Shown here one piece after another: positions 24,871 through 34,884 of a stretch of DNA of 64,000 nt. Positions within the stretch are counted from its first letter, which is position 1. Each line of letters begins with the position of its first letter. Location of the stretch: assembly GCA_965153455.1 (NCBI GenBank), contig OZ234497.1, positions 15,424,302 to 15,488,301 on the forward strand, written 5' to 3'. This DNA comes from Sphagnum compactum (Eukaryota; Bryophyta; Sphagnopsida; Sphagnales). The position numbers were made by a program, and so were the translations under genes. Below the pieces are notes generated by a model that was given only the letters and a program-made list of their open reading frames with translations, was not told the DNA's origin and did no database searches.

Positions 24871-25098
24871 AACCCTTGTTTTGCTTTGGGATTTTACGTA
24901 GGGAACAAGGTTCCCAGTTCCCACCGTGATTAGGGTTTGGCGCTCGTGGGCAAATAGAGAGGAGAGCAATAATTATGTTCGACTCTCGAGGTTCGCGTGT
25001 TTCTGGAGAACGAAAGGGTTGTGTTTGGCGACGTGTTTTTTGCGTGTTTGCGGGAGGTGGGGAACTCGGCCGCTGGCGGGTGGGGAGTGGATCAGGGA
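24871..25098 (+). promoter_or_regulatory. Proximal promoter / leader of the BED-SAM gene
   Basis: Composition changes abruptly from the AT-rich tandem array to GC-rich DNA. It contains TTAGGGTTTGG (24931), a telobox-like word common near plant transcription starts. The reading frame is open from the in-frame ATG at 24997, so translation could begin there instead of at 25099. No clear TATA box is seen. Confidence 0.4.
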
Positions 25099-26694
25099 AT
25101 GGTGAAGGTAAAGGGAGTGGAATGGAACCATGTGGTGGTAGTGAGGGAGCCGGAGAAGCATGGCATGGCGACGCTGGTCAGATGTGCGCATTGCGAGAAG
25201 GAGTTTCAGGGGAATGCAATGCGTATTCGCGCGCATCTGGTGGGGAACAAGCGTGCCGCAGGTGTTTCCGGCTGCCCGTCTTGTCCCGACAAGGCACGCC
25301 AGGAGCTCCGTCTCGTCGACGAGGCTAAGAGCCTGACGCAGCGGAAACGGGAAGCCAGGAGTAGGAGGAGCAGCACCAGAACCACCATGTCGTCCTCGGC
25401 GCCATCTGACCATAGCCTGGACAACAGCGGGCAACCTGTGGATCTGATGCCGTCGTTGCACAAGGGGGAGAAGACGGCCGTGGAGCATGCCTTCAAGAGC
25501 ATTGTTTTCCAAGCCGGTGGATTACCTCTCAATTTCGTCAACCTATCGCCATGTAAAGCGGTGTGTGCTTTCTCTTGTTTTCTCTGCCTACGCCATGTGC
25601 ACTGTTGTCTTATCTCTGAGATCTCTTGGCAAATTGTTTGCAATGCTATGAATTTCATGTCGTAGAGGTGTAGAAGAACAGCTGTCTAGAAAGTTGTATA
25701 GTTTTGTGAATTGGATGTTGTAGTCCCTCAGACTGGTGCGGGCTTTCTCTCTCTCTCTTTAGTCCGAAGAAGAGGGCTTTGGAACCACAAGTTTTCCCTC
25801 TGCTGTTGCTGCTTGCTTCTTTCTCCTAAGCAAAGCTTTTTCACTTCTCCTGCACTGCAGAGTACTTTTCTCTGTCTTGCCTTCCCACTTTCAGGATCTG
25901 CCTTATTTTGCTTCTGTTGTGCAAGGCATATGATAGGGGCCAGCAATGTCACCACCAATCGATTTGGAGAACTTCTTTGAAGGCTTTGGAGTTCGACCGG
26001 AAACAGTAGCCAAGATAAAGGAGATGGGCTTCACAGGGCAGACCTTCATGTCGAATTTGGATGAACTCCCCTCCCTCTTGGAATCGATCAAACAACATTG
26101 TCATCTGACTCTTGGAGAAGAGTGGGGCATCAAGGGTGCAGCAAAAAAGCTGCACAAAGGTCTCTGTTTGTTAACATGACCCTTTGTTTTTTTGCTTGGT
26201 CTTGTTCTGTCTACGCCTTTCTTAGTTCTACTCCTGTCTATAGGAGGTCTCTTAGAAAAGAGGATCCCGTTTCCATTGCTTGCATTTTTTTTATTCTGAG
26301 GGGGAATTACTATGTGCCTGTCTTGTATTTTGCAGATCATTTGCCTGTCTTCACCCAGCCAGATGTGGAGAAGTGGCCAGAGCCTGAAAATGGTATGGTG
26401 AATGGTTCCAAGGAGGTCCTGTGCATTAGTAAGTATGCAGTCTTATATGGCCTTAAGTGTCTCCTGTTTTTTGTCACTGTAAAGAGAACTGTTTTCCTTC
26501 CTTGTGCATTCTGGACTCATGCAATGTTGTGGATTTTTGTGTAGCACAAAGCTAGCTTCGATGGATAAAAATAGAGACACAATCGAAATATAGCAGGAGA
26601 TGCAGGAGAGTTTGGAACAACCATGATGGGATACGAGGGAGAGAATCCAATGCAACAACAGCAGATGTCTGTTATTGTATTTGGACCTGTGTAG
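25099..26694 (+). CDS. BED zinc finger plus LEAFY-type SAM domain protein, four exons
   Basis: Predicted exons are 25099-25560, 25937-26159, 26336-26428 and 26597-26694 (about 291 residues). All three introns are GT..AG, phases agree, and the last donor is a perfect GTAAGT. Exon 1 encodes a plant hAT-type BED finger with ligands C29, C32, H46 and C59 (CAHCEKEFQGNAMRIRAHL, then CPSCPDKARQEL). A Ser/Arg linker follows, then AVEHAFKSIVFQAGGLPLNF, which resembles the segment after the finger in hAT transposases. Exon 2 encodes ENFFEGFGVRPETVAKIKEM, GFTGQTFM and GEEWGIKGAAKK, closely resembling the N-terminal SAM oligomerisation domain of LEAFY. LEAFY's C-terminal DNA-binding domain and the hAT catalytic and dimerisation regions are absent. 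A nuclear DNA-binding oligomeric protein is inferred; its function is unknown. The start could be 24997 (34 residues more), and an alternative donor/acceptor pair (25552/25944) also keeps frame. Confidence is high for both domains, moderate for the junctions. Confidence 0.75.
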
Positions 26695-28235
26695 CTAGAC
26701 CATCCAGTTCTGCATCGGAGCCTTCTATAGTGGAACCCTATTGGTACCTGTGATGTGTGTCAATGGTGAGCCACAGAACAGTCTTGCATCTTTGATATCT
26801 GAGGTTTGGTCATATAGAAAGACTAAAGATTTTCTTTGATCTGTATCATATGGTCATCCAACAGAGTATGACTAGCAACAATGGAGATGATGGAGACATG
26901 TAGGAGACAGTTTAAGGGGGGTGACCAACCATTCCCACAAAACTGCAATTGAAGATCATCCAGTAAACACTTTACCTAGGTCCTTCCTTGTAGCAGCTTT
27001 AATGCAGTGCTTGTATATACTTGGAGCTTTTGGAGCACTGAATTATTCTCCATGGCCTAGCATGTAAAGAGATCAAAGCAGATGCACCACCATGTTTGTG
27101 CTAAGCCTTGTCTGCTTGGCTGTGTGGGATCCTTGTGGAGATGTGTTCGCATCCATGTTCAAAGGGACAAAAGCTTCAGTGGTGTTTTATGGTGGGCCAC
27201 AACTGCCTAGTACTATCCCTTTTGAGAGAGAGTGATCCTTTTACATGTAGATTGATCTGGGTTTCAAGTTTGTAATCAGCATTTCCAGTATAGACAAGCT
27301 TACCTGTCAATGGTTTCTTCACAATAGAGCATCTTGCGGCTGTTTTCATAGAGTGGAAGATTATTCAGCCAAGAGCATAACCAATAGGGTGTGTTTTAAA
27401 CGTGTGGATTCTGCTGGGTGGTTCATGTGTCCATGTGCAGACATGAATAACTACAAACAGTCAGCAGAGATGCCGATTCATGGGTTGCTGTGAGCCACAC
27501 TTTCCCTCTAAACACTTGTTTGCCCCTAAATTTTTCTCTCTGTGTATTTGCATGCAATTCGTGTTTAGCATAAAATCCACTGCTTGTTTAATTGAGACAC
27601 CATGCCCTGTTCCCCCTTATGATTAGCTACCTCAAAACTAGTGTTGCATTCTTGTTTTGACACTTAAGTATTTCCAAATAACTGACCATAAGGCAACTTA
27701 TCAAACTCCCAAGTTTCCTTTTTTTTTGGTTTTTTCCTACCCTAATAGGTATGTCATAATTTCCAACATCAAATCAATGTGCTGAACATGGTTGTCAACA
27801 CAACTTTGTTACCATAGCTTCAACAAATTTCAATCTATTGACTATTTACAACCATAAAACAGATCCATCTATATGGAAAAAGGATCACTTCAAATCCAGG
27901 AAATGAGGCACCAGAAAATTCTTTCTTTTACACTTAACAATAAATACTCTTATTCGGTTCCGTGCACAAGCTCAGATCACCCTTTGTCCTCATCAAATAT
28001 ATTGCAAGTATATATATGTAAATAAATCATTTTCTCACTAGTTTTGGCAAAAATAAATATACAGAGTGCAGACCTGATTGCTGCAATAAAGTAAAAAGGG
28101 TTAAGATGTGCTCAGTGACCTGCAGAGTCTGTTACAGTCTCCGGCTGGTACGGTAGTGTGTATTGAGAGTAAATTTTTTGGTTGTAGAATTGAACTATTT
28201 ACATAGCATATGGTCTAAAACAAGTGCATAGTGAT
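26695..28235. other. 3' flank of the BED-SAM gene, no further gene supported
   Basis: Intermediate composition to about 27500, then AT-rich. The first part is probably 3' untranslated sequence. An alternative terminal exon at 27441-27493, behind the acceptor CCATGTGCAG, would also be in phase with the exon 3 donor, but the exon at 26597 is nearer and reads as a longer peptide. No hAT catalytic or C-terminal motif is present here. Confidence 0.4.
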
Positions 28236-28319
28236 CCGAGCTTAGCTCAGTTGGTAGAGCGGAGGACTGTAGTTGTGCAGAATATCCTTAGGTCGCTGGT
28301 TCGAATCCGGCAGCTCGGA
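28236..28319 (+). tRNA. tRNA-Tyr (GUA) with an 11-nt intron
   Basis: The acceptor arms CCGAGCT and AGCTCGG pair perfectly, followed by discriminator A. The D arm TAGCTCAGTTGGTAGAGC and T arm CTGGTTCGAATCCGGCAG carry intact A and B boxes. The anticodon GTA is at 28269-28271. An insertion of about 11 bases (TTGTGCAGAAT, 28273-28283) lies one base 3' of the anticodon, the canonical intron site of plant nuclear tRNA-Tyr genes. Removing it gives the normal CTGTAGATCCTTAGG anticodon arm. The gene is nuclear-type and looks functional. Confidence 0.96.
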
Positions 28320-28328
28320 AAACAATCC

Positions 28329-28337
28329 TTTTTTTTT
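28329..28337 (+). terminator. Pol III terminator of tRNA-Tyr
   Basis: A run of nine T residues begins ten bases after the tRNA discriminator base, the standard RNA polymerase III termination signal. Confidence 0.9.
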
Positions 28338-28674
28338 CCTCTGAAGTGAGATTTCTTTTTTCTCTCCAAGCTTCCTGGCAATGGGATGAGTTATTTTTGA
28401 GCGTGAAAATAATCAGTGACACGGTTTATGACTTCCTTTTATTTCCCAGCCAGTATGCATTTTTCCCAAGTAGTAGTGCAAATAAGAAATCAGAGCTTTC
28501 CTCCACACATGGAAATCAAAGCATTTGATGGTGGGTGAGAGAAGCAAACAAACAAAAAAAAGAACAGTGGCACACACAATTGTGGTTGCAAAAAATTGTA
28601 ATCTCTGCATGTTTGATTGAGCATAATTACAAAGAAAGACGATTGCCAATGAGCAACTCTAGAGGATTCAGATA

Positions 28675-28870
28675 GAAAGCCTAATTGACTCTTTATAGCC
28701 CCATTGTGTACATGTGCCCAGAATCGTAGCCTTCATGGACTCACCCATCCTCACACCTACATGGAGGGTTCACATAGAAGCCCAACTGCCTCTTTGTACC
28801 CCATTCTGCACATGTGCCCCGCGTCATAGCCAGAATTTTGACGACTCCATCCTCACACCATGTGCATAGC
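28675..28870. repeat. Imperfect tandem duplication, about 105-bp unit
   Basis: Two units share GATTCA/GGTTCACATAGAAAGCC-type starts, a CTCTTT(A/G)TA(G)CCCCATT core, CACATGTGCCC and the end CATCCTCACACC. It lies between the tRNA gene and the 3' end of the minus-strand gene. Confidence 0.7.
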
Positions 28871-29138
28871 TAGAATCAAGTCCAATTTGGATATTTGTGA
28901 TGTCCAGGACTAAGAGATTGATGCTTCTGGTACTCATATGATTTGTTGCCTCACCATGGAGACAGATGTCCTGACTGAGCGAAAAACAGAAAGAGAAAAT
29001 GGGGGGAAAAACCTGGAAGCCAGCTCCAGCTCCTCAAAGTTTTTGCAGAGGTTCAAAGCAGGCAGCTCCTCAATCATTGCAAACGAGAGAACAGAAGGTA
29101 GGTTTGAATTGGTTCTTCCCAAACCAATGGTGGTTTTT

Positions 29139-29576
29139 TTACTCCTTAAGCATTGTTGAATGAGAGCGAACATCAAAATCAGAAGTGACTGAATGGAAAT
29201 AATCAAACCAAGCATTTCGCTCATCGGAGTCCAGACTTGGTGTTGCTGTGGCCCGTAAATCAATGTCCCCATCTGATTCTCCCTCTGATCTCTCCCAGAC
29301 TGAGGTTGAAGAAAATGAGTCAGCAATTCTTTGAACATCATTGTCTGTCTCCTCAGCATCAGAATCAAGTAGAAAGTCTGGCATGACAGCTTTTCTCTTT
29401 CTCTGCTTGGATTGTTGACGCTTGGATGCTGCCTTATGTGCCAGCTTGGTGGGTACTTTCACACACACCTGCACCAAGACGTGCAGGATGGTGAATGGAC
29501 AACAGCATGCTAAAACAACACAGTCGCCCACACAGTCTCCAGCAGCACCCGCAGCAGTTTTCTTATTACCACCCAT
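29139..29576 (-). CDS. Small plant protein with a Cys-cluster hydrophobic segment (uncharacterised)
   Basis: A 145-residue protein. Residues about 14-42 (GDCVGDCVVLACCCPFTILH, continuing VLVQVCVKVP) form a Cys-rich hydrophobic segment. A strongly basic stretch follows (KAASKRQQSKQRKRK, about 49-63), then an acidic Ser/Asp-rich tail. This order (D-C-x-x-x-x-CCCP, a short hydrophobic helix, then Lys/Arg) resembles a family of plant proteins annotated as hypothetical or pollen-preferential. Its biochemical role is not known to me. Membrane attachment through the Cys/hydrophobic segment is inferred; the CCCP could be acylated. The ATG at 29576 follows a probable 3' splice site at about 29687 in the leader. 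No internal introns are needed. Antisense and alternative frames across 28934-29622 are shadows. Confidence 0.65.
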   Translation of the reverse strand: MGGNKKTAAGAAGDCVGDCVVLACCCPFTILHVLVQVCVKVPTKLAHKAASKRQQSKQRKRKAVMPDFLLDSDAEETDNDVQRIADSFSSTSVWERSEGESDGDIDLRATATPSLDSDERNAWFDYFHSVTSDFDVRSHSTMLKE

Positions 29577-31900
29577 GTCTTCACTTTATCCTGGAGGAAC
29601 AGCAATGCACCACTCTGTGTAAGCCACTCCTCTTTGCACTGCCACCCTCTTCACTAATGCTCTGTTTTATCTCCTTCAAATACCTGCAGACAGACAGTTG
29701 AAAGGTTTAGGACATGCCATTTACAGGAAGTACCCATACTTAACTTTGCCCTTCCAATTCCCCATCTCATAAAGGTTAGGAGATAAAGAACCAAATCTTG
29801 AAGAAAACACAAAGCTCAACATCCCTAGAAGCGGGAAATATCATTGAACTGCAAGTGATGGCAACAAGTAACCAACAGAACCCCTACTAAACTCCAAAAT
29901 AGAAAACCCAGAAACGCACTTCAGAGCTCCAAAATAAGCTTCATAAAAACAAACACCACCAAATTCCACACAAAACACAAACACTACCAAAATAATTCCA
30001 TTTATATGAAGTCAGGTCAGCACAAAACTTGGTTGAGTTTCTTTGTAGTTCTGACAATGTCAATGCACCAGAGTATATACTGATCCCACAGATCAAAAGC
30101 TCCAATTTCCTTCACTGCTCTTATAAAAACAAGATATACCTATGGAAATGACTCTCTCAAATCAAACTTCACAGTGCAAGAACAGGAGAAGGGAAAAAGC
30201 ATCTGTATCTAACAAGACCTAAAGTCAAGAGGAAAAAAGTTCATGCAGAAACAGTCACCCACCAAACTTCTGCAACTTCAAAACAAGACCTTGCAAACAG
30301 ACACACCAGCTGAGTTCTTCAACTCCATTTCTCAGAGAAGCTCAGATCATTACACCTGAGACAGATCTTGGTTGAGTGTCTTTCATGGTTTTCCAATGCC
30401 AGCTAAATATGCCTGAGAATTTACTCATCCCACGCATCATCAAAAGCTCTGGATTTGCTTCACTGCCCTTGTAAAAGCAAGATAGCCATGGACATGATGT
30501 TTTCCTACTCTTCTCCCAAACTTCACTGGGGGAAGAAGCGCAGCCAAACATCTATATCTAACAAGATCTAAAGTCAAAAGGAGAAAAGCTTATACAGGAA
30601 AACTCATGGGACAACAGGAGCATGCTTTTGCTGCATAAGTCATGATACTGATATGAAAAAAATCTGGGACTACTTCATTTAGAGAGCTACAAAAGCAAAG
30701 AAGAAAAGTGCAAAAAGTGTGAGGTCTCAGGTCGAAAGCGCTCACCTCTTCTAAGCAGCTGAACTTCTTCTTTGAAACTCTCAAATGACAAGCTGTTTGC
30801 AAACACTGTCAGAGGGGAACGGAAGTTAACATAGCTTCTTCTTCTTCTTCACTCCGAAGTGCTCTCCAGTCCAATTGTCTTCCTTCTCTTTTGCGATAAC
30901 ATTCTTTCGTTCGGGTGAGTCGAGCGGGGACCATCATCTTCTTTGAAATCTGCTGCACACAGAGCGTCGCTAATCAGCGCTAGCTATGGAAATAAAAGAA
31001 GGTGGTAGGGCACCAGAAAGCGATCAGGCATGGTTCCTTTCGAAAGCAACCCACAAGGTTCCCTTCTTCGCAGAACCCTAGCTTAGGACGCCAGCTTCTT
31101 CTCTCCTGATTCATCCTGGGAGGAACAACTAGGACTCCTAAACAACAAGAAGCAGATGGAGGTTCTACTTTCGCAAGAAGAAAACCCACCTTCTACAGCT
31201 CTGTGTGTGTATCTCTCCTCTCCTGCATCTCGCTCCTTCAATAACTAGCTTAAGAAACTGCTGCTGCTGCCGCCTGCCTTGATGCTAAAACCCAACGCCA
31301 AGCTCTTCTCTTATCAATAAAAACAACGCGCTTTCAACAATCTCTTCTCTGTTTGTGCACATCAAAGACCCCTCCTTTCTTAATTGCTGCTGCTGCTGGT
31401 GCACGCACTCCGAGACTTCAAGACTTCATCAAAGAAAACTCCTTTTACGGCTTCTTCAGCTTCTTCTTCAAGCTTCATGATGGGTCACAAACAAAAACAT
31501 GAACGAAATGGGTAACTTTAACCAAACCAGCACTACTCACTTTGCCTCTAAACTAGCATTCTGTTCGCTTCTCTTCTGTACTCCCCAATAACTCCACAAC
31601 CCAATACTAAGCTTTACTCCAAAAGTCGGAGCACCGATCTTAATATATCACCAACTCTCTTGTCAAAAAGACACACGCTCGCACACACGCGCTTTGAGAA
31701 AAAAGCTCCGTTGTTTTTGCCACCAAAAACAAAAAACACAACCTTGCCCTTGAGCTCTTAAATAAAACTAACCGACTTTTCTTCTTCTTCTTCTTCTTCT
31801 TCTGCTTCTTGCTCCTCCTCCTCCTCTTCCTGCTGCTTCTTCTTTCTTCTAATACTCCTGCTGCTGCTGCTGCTTAATATGGCTACATGTTAAGAGCGGA
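29577..31900 (-). promoter_or_regulatory. Long, probably spliced 5' leader and promoter of the minus-strand gene
   Basis: On the minus strand, CTGTCTGTCTGCAG (about 29687-29700) is a good 3' splice site 110 bases before the ATG, and AGAAGAG followed by GTGAGC near 30747 is a good donor, suggesting a leader intron. The far end (31779-31880) is pyrimidine-rich on the plus strand (TTC, CTC and CTG runs), that is GAA/GAG/CAG-rich in the transcript sense, as is common in plant leaders. No protein domain is seen. The transcription start could be anywhere between about 30800 and 31900. Confidence 0.45.
30015..30600. repeat. Diverged tandem duplication in the leader region, about 345-bp unit
   Basis: Two blocks share in order CTTGGTTGAGT, ATCCCAC/ATCAAAAGCTC, TTCACTGC(T/C)CTTnTAAAA, CAAACTTCAC(A/T)G, CATCT(A/G)TATCTAACAAGA and CTAAAGTCAA. 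The copies begin at about 30015 and 30360 and are clearly diverged, so this is an old duplication. Confidence 0.75.
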
Positions 31901-32154
31901 TCTGTTTGGAGCTATCTCTTTGATTGTGTGCCGCTTTTTCTTACAAAAATATTTATTGTCTGTAAAAATAAAAACAAAACACTCCAGCATCTCTGGATTA
32001 TCATCAGCTCTTCTGTCATGATGCTAATCATCATCATCATCTTCGTCGCGTACAAATCCACGGATCCTCTCGCGAAAGAGTCTGTCTCGAGAGCTACGAC
32101 GCTGTTTTGTTTGTGTTTCTTGGCCGTGGCAGTGGGCCAGAAAGGAGAGCGAAC
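31901..32154. other. Intergenic DNA, no gene seen
   Basis: A hydrophobic 122-codon plus-strand frame from 31928 contains runs of Ile from an ATC microsatellite (32028-32043) and overlaps minus-strand frames. I do not consider it a gene. Confidence 0.45.
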
Positions 32155-32545
32155 CGGTCCAGCACCCACCAGTGCGCACCACAAAAGATGGATGAATAAT
32201 AAGTTGCAAGAAAAAAACAGTTTTCTGTTGGGTTTCAGTTCCCTACCTAACCATGGTTACATTTTCAGTTGCATTTTCATTTTATTTTACTATTAGGTAG
32301 GTACAACGGGTTGTTTAGTAGGTAGTAAAGACAAGTCCTTACCCATGTATGTATGTATGTATAAACCAGCTACTTTACCTAGTAGTCACCTATTCTCGCT
32401 TACCTATGGACTTACTTTTTACAGAAAGGAGTTACCAAGGTGAAACCGGATATAAACTCAGTTAATGTTCATCCACAACTGAGTCATAACCGACATCCAG
32501 TGGATGGTGTGCTAGTGGGGTGTTGGTTCGCTCAGGCCCACTTGC
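32155..32545 (+). repeat. Dispersed repeat with internal TAGG/GTAT tract (copy B)
   Basis: Inverted relative to copy A at 7840-8245. The left part (32180-32275) matches the minus strand of A's right part, and 32430-32525 (AAGGTGAAACC, CAACTGAGTCATAA, CATCCAGTGGATGGTG) matches the minus strand of A's left part. The middle holds TAGG, ATGT and CCTA runs (32293-32410). It has no coding content. Confidence 0.55.
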
Positions 32546-32609
32546 ATCTGGAACACTTGGAGCCATGGCTTGTGAGCATCTTCGCGTTTCTTTTTTTTAA
32601 GTGGCTGTT

Positions 32610-33150
32610 TCGTATTGGACCCCAAATTTGGTAAACTAAATTTTCTCTGTTTTTGGAAGAAGGAACATTTTTTCCTCTTTTTTTCTTTTTTTTGGTTTTT
32701 TTGGGGGGTATTCTGGGAGTTAAATTGGTACCTAAACTAAATATTTCTCTGTTTCTGGAAGATGGGCTCTTTTTTTTCTTCATTTTCTTTTGTTATTTTT
32801 TGGGTTTATGGGGGACACCAAAGAGGGGGGTCTTTCTTTTCTTTTTTTTTCTTTTGGGGTATGGGGACCTCAAATTGGTAAAACTAAGTTTTTTCTGTTT
32901 TTGGAGGGGCTATGTTTTGGTATGGGGATCTGAAATTGGTAAACTAATTTTTCTCTGCTTTCGAAAGAGGGGCCTTTTTTTTTCCTCTTTGGGGGGGGGG
33001 GGGGGGGGGGGGGGGAGGGGGGGCATGGGGACCCCAAATTTGGTAAACTAATTTTTTTCTTTTTTTGGAGCAGGGCTTTTTTTTTAGGGGTAGAGACTAT
33101 TATTCTATTGGACCCCAAATTGGTAAACTAAGTTTTTTTTTGTTTAGAAA
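32610..33150. repeat. Diverged tandem repeat of about 90-110 bp with a 25-base poly-G tract
   Basis: About five units each carry CCCCAAATTGGTAAACTAA, T-runs with CTCTGTTTTTGGA(A/G)G, and a G-rich block. In one unit the G block is expanded to 25 G, then A, then 7 G (32991-33023). Translations here are Phe/Gly low complexity and not genes. Confidence 0.85.
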
Positions 33151-34638
33151 ATATTTCACAATCTGATGGGAATCTTTTTGGGAGGGAAATGGGATGCCTT
33201 CTTTTCTTTAGTTGGGGTTTTTTACTCCTCAAATCTTACTCTAGTTTTGGCATACTTATGGATGCACGTTATGGATGAAACCTCAAGTATCCATAAACAT
33301 ACATCCATAAGTTGTAGTCATGTTCACAATCCTTGCTGTCAAGTTTCAATGGATTTGAATTTGATGAGTTTACACGGCGCGATTCGATAAGGAATGTTGT
33401 TGTTTGACATCGCGTTGGTGGGCGTCGTGGTGGTAGCCATCGGGCGCTTTTTTTTTGCCGGAGTTTCATGGAATGGGTCGTTTGTTGTCAACAAGGCTCT
33501 TGATTTGTTAGCCTCCAATTGTACATGAAAAATTCTGTGGGGTATAACCGACCAGCTGGATCCAACAAATTTTTCACACGCACAGTTCACACGCCCAAAA
33601 GAGTCGGGCATGGTGGGAGTTGGGGGCGGTGACGGGTTCGGTGGGCCTAACTTAAGCATCAGAAAACCGAGTTATTTTCATTCAATATTGTAAAGGTTAT
33701 ATGAGAAGTCGGATACATGTACATTAGTAGCACTAGGGAGAGTACATTCCATGAAAGCATGTCACGAGACACTTTGGTCGGGATTTTATTTTTTGATATA
33801 TTTTTAAAAAAGACTTCGGTTTTACTCTAGAGTATTCTAGAGCAATCCTCAGGGGCACATTGCACAGCATGTTGGAATAAAAAATAATAAAATTTATGCC
33901 GGGTTTGCGGAAGCAAACTGGCTTTGGGCCAATATGTGTGTCTCAAATGCGATGCTTACTAAAAGGCATTGCATAATTTAACAATTGTAAATTATGTACT
34001 CAAACTTGCATTCTTAACTTACTTGTAACTTCTTCACCTTTTGTGATGAGCATACATTGCTCCCCAAAGGATGACAACTTCATCCACTTCATCCATTCTA
34101 ATTTTGTGCCTTGGAAAATCAATTGCTTGCCGAAAGATGCAAACTTTGTCAATTTTTATTGTTGTGTAAGTATGGATTTGCTCATTCATTCTTAAGTATA
34201 GCACTAATAATGAGGTTGGCTACTGGCTCTATTCCTTAATCAACCCACCTCTCTCTGATTTATCACTTGGAGATGAAACTTAATTTGGATATTGAATGAG
34301 TTTCTTAATTAGGTCATATCTTTTTTTCCAGTGAGCTAATAAGTGGGGGGAGGATTCTCATTTTGGCTGTTTGATTTGGTCTCTGGGAAAGACCATTAGC
34401 CAGCCATTAAATTTTGCATCATGTAGGCTATGTCACTTCACAGAATTACCAATTGATGAATACAAACTATGTTAGCCCTTCACATGCTGGTGTTGAAAAG
34501 TAGCTCATTGTAAGTTCCAAAAGTGGTTGATTAATTCCTCAGAAAGTGACTTTTGGTATATTGTGTATCTTTCTCCTCAAAGACCCACCTACAATAAGGC
34601 CACACCGAGTTTTTTGCTCATGTTTTGGAAGATTCTTA
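33151..34638. other. Intergenic DNA, no gene seen
   Basis: No frame with a recognised domain. The proline-rich minus-strand frame at 33339-33659 overlaps plus-strand frames and lacks support. Confidence 0.5.
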
Positions 34639-34854
34639 TGGTGCATTCACACTTGATGTTAAGTCAATGTTAAATGAAAATCTAGGTTACATCCTAGATG
34701 GCACCCAATGTTAATGAATGGCCCATAGCTTGATGTTAAGTGAATGTTAGCTTAACGAAAAAATTTCATGGTAACTAGGTTTAAGTCCTAAATGGGTAGC
34801 ATGGTGTTAGGGGATTCAACCTTAGAGTCCCTAACACCAAGTGTGAATGCACCT
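34639..34854 (+). mobile_element. Tourist-like (PIF/Harbinger) MITE, copy B
   Basis: A 216-bp element with termini GGTGCATTCACACTTG and CAAGTGTGAATGCACC, flanked by TTA at 34636-34638 and 34855-34857. Its interior matches the copies at 60429 (same strand) and 8515 (opposite strand). It has no coding capacity. Confidence 0.9.
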
Positions 34855-34884
34855 TTAGAGTTGTAGATTTTCACTAGTGGATTT

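Noticed and set aside
25946-26159. Exon 2 as part of a true LEAFY gene
   Set aside because: The LEAFY C-terminal DNA-binding domain is not found downstream, and the splice phase joins it to the upstream BED exon instead.
31928-32296. Hydrophobic 122-codon plus-strand frame
   Set aside because: Contains an ATC microsatellite encoding Ile runs, overlaps a dispersed repeat and has minus-strand frames across it.
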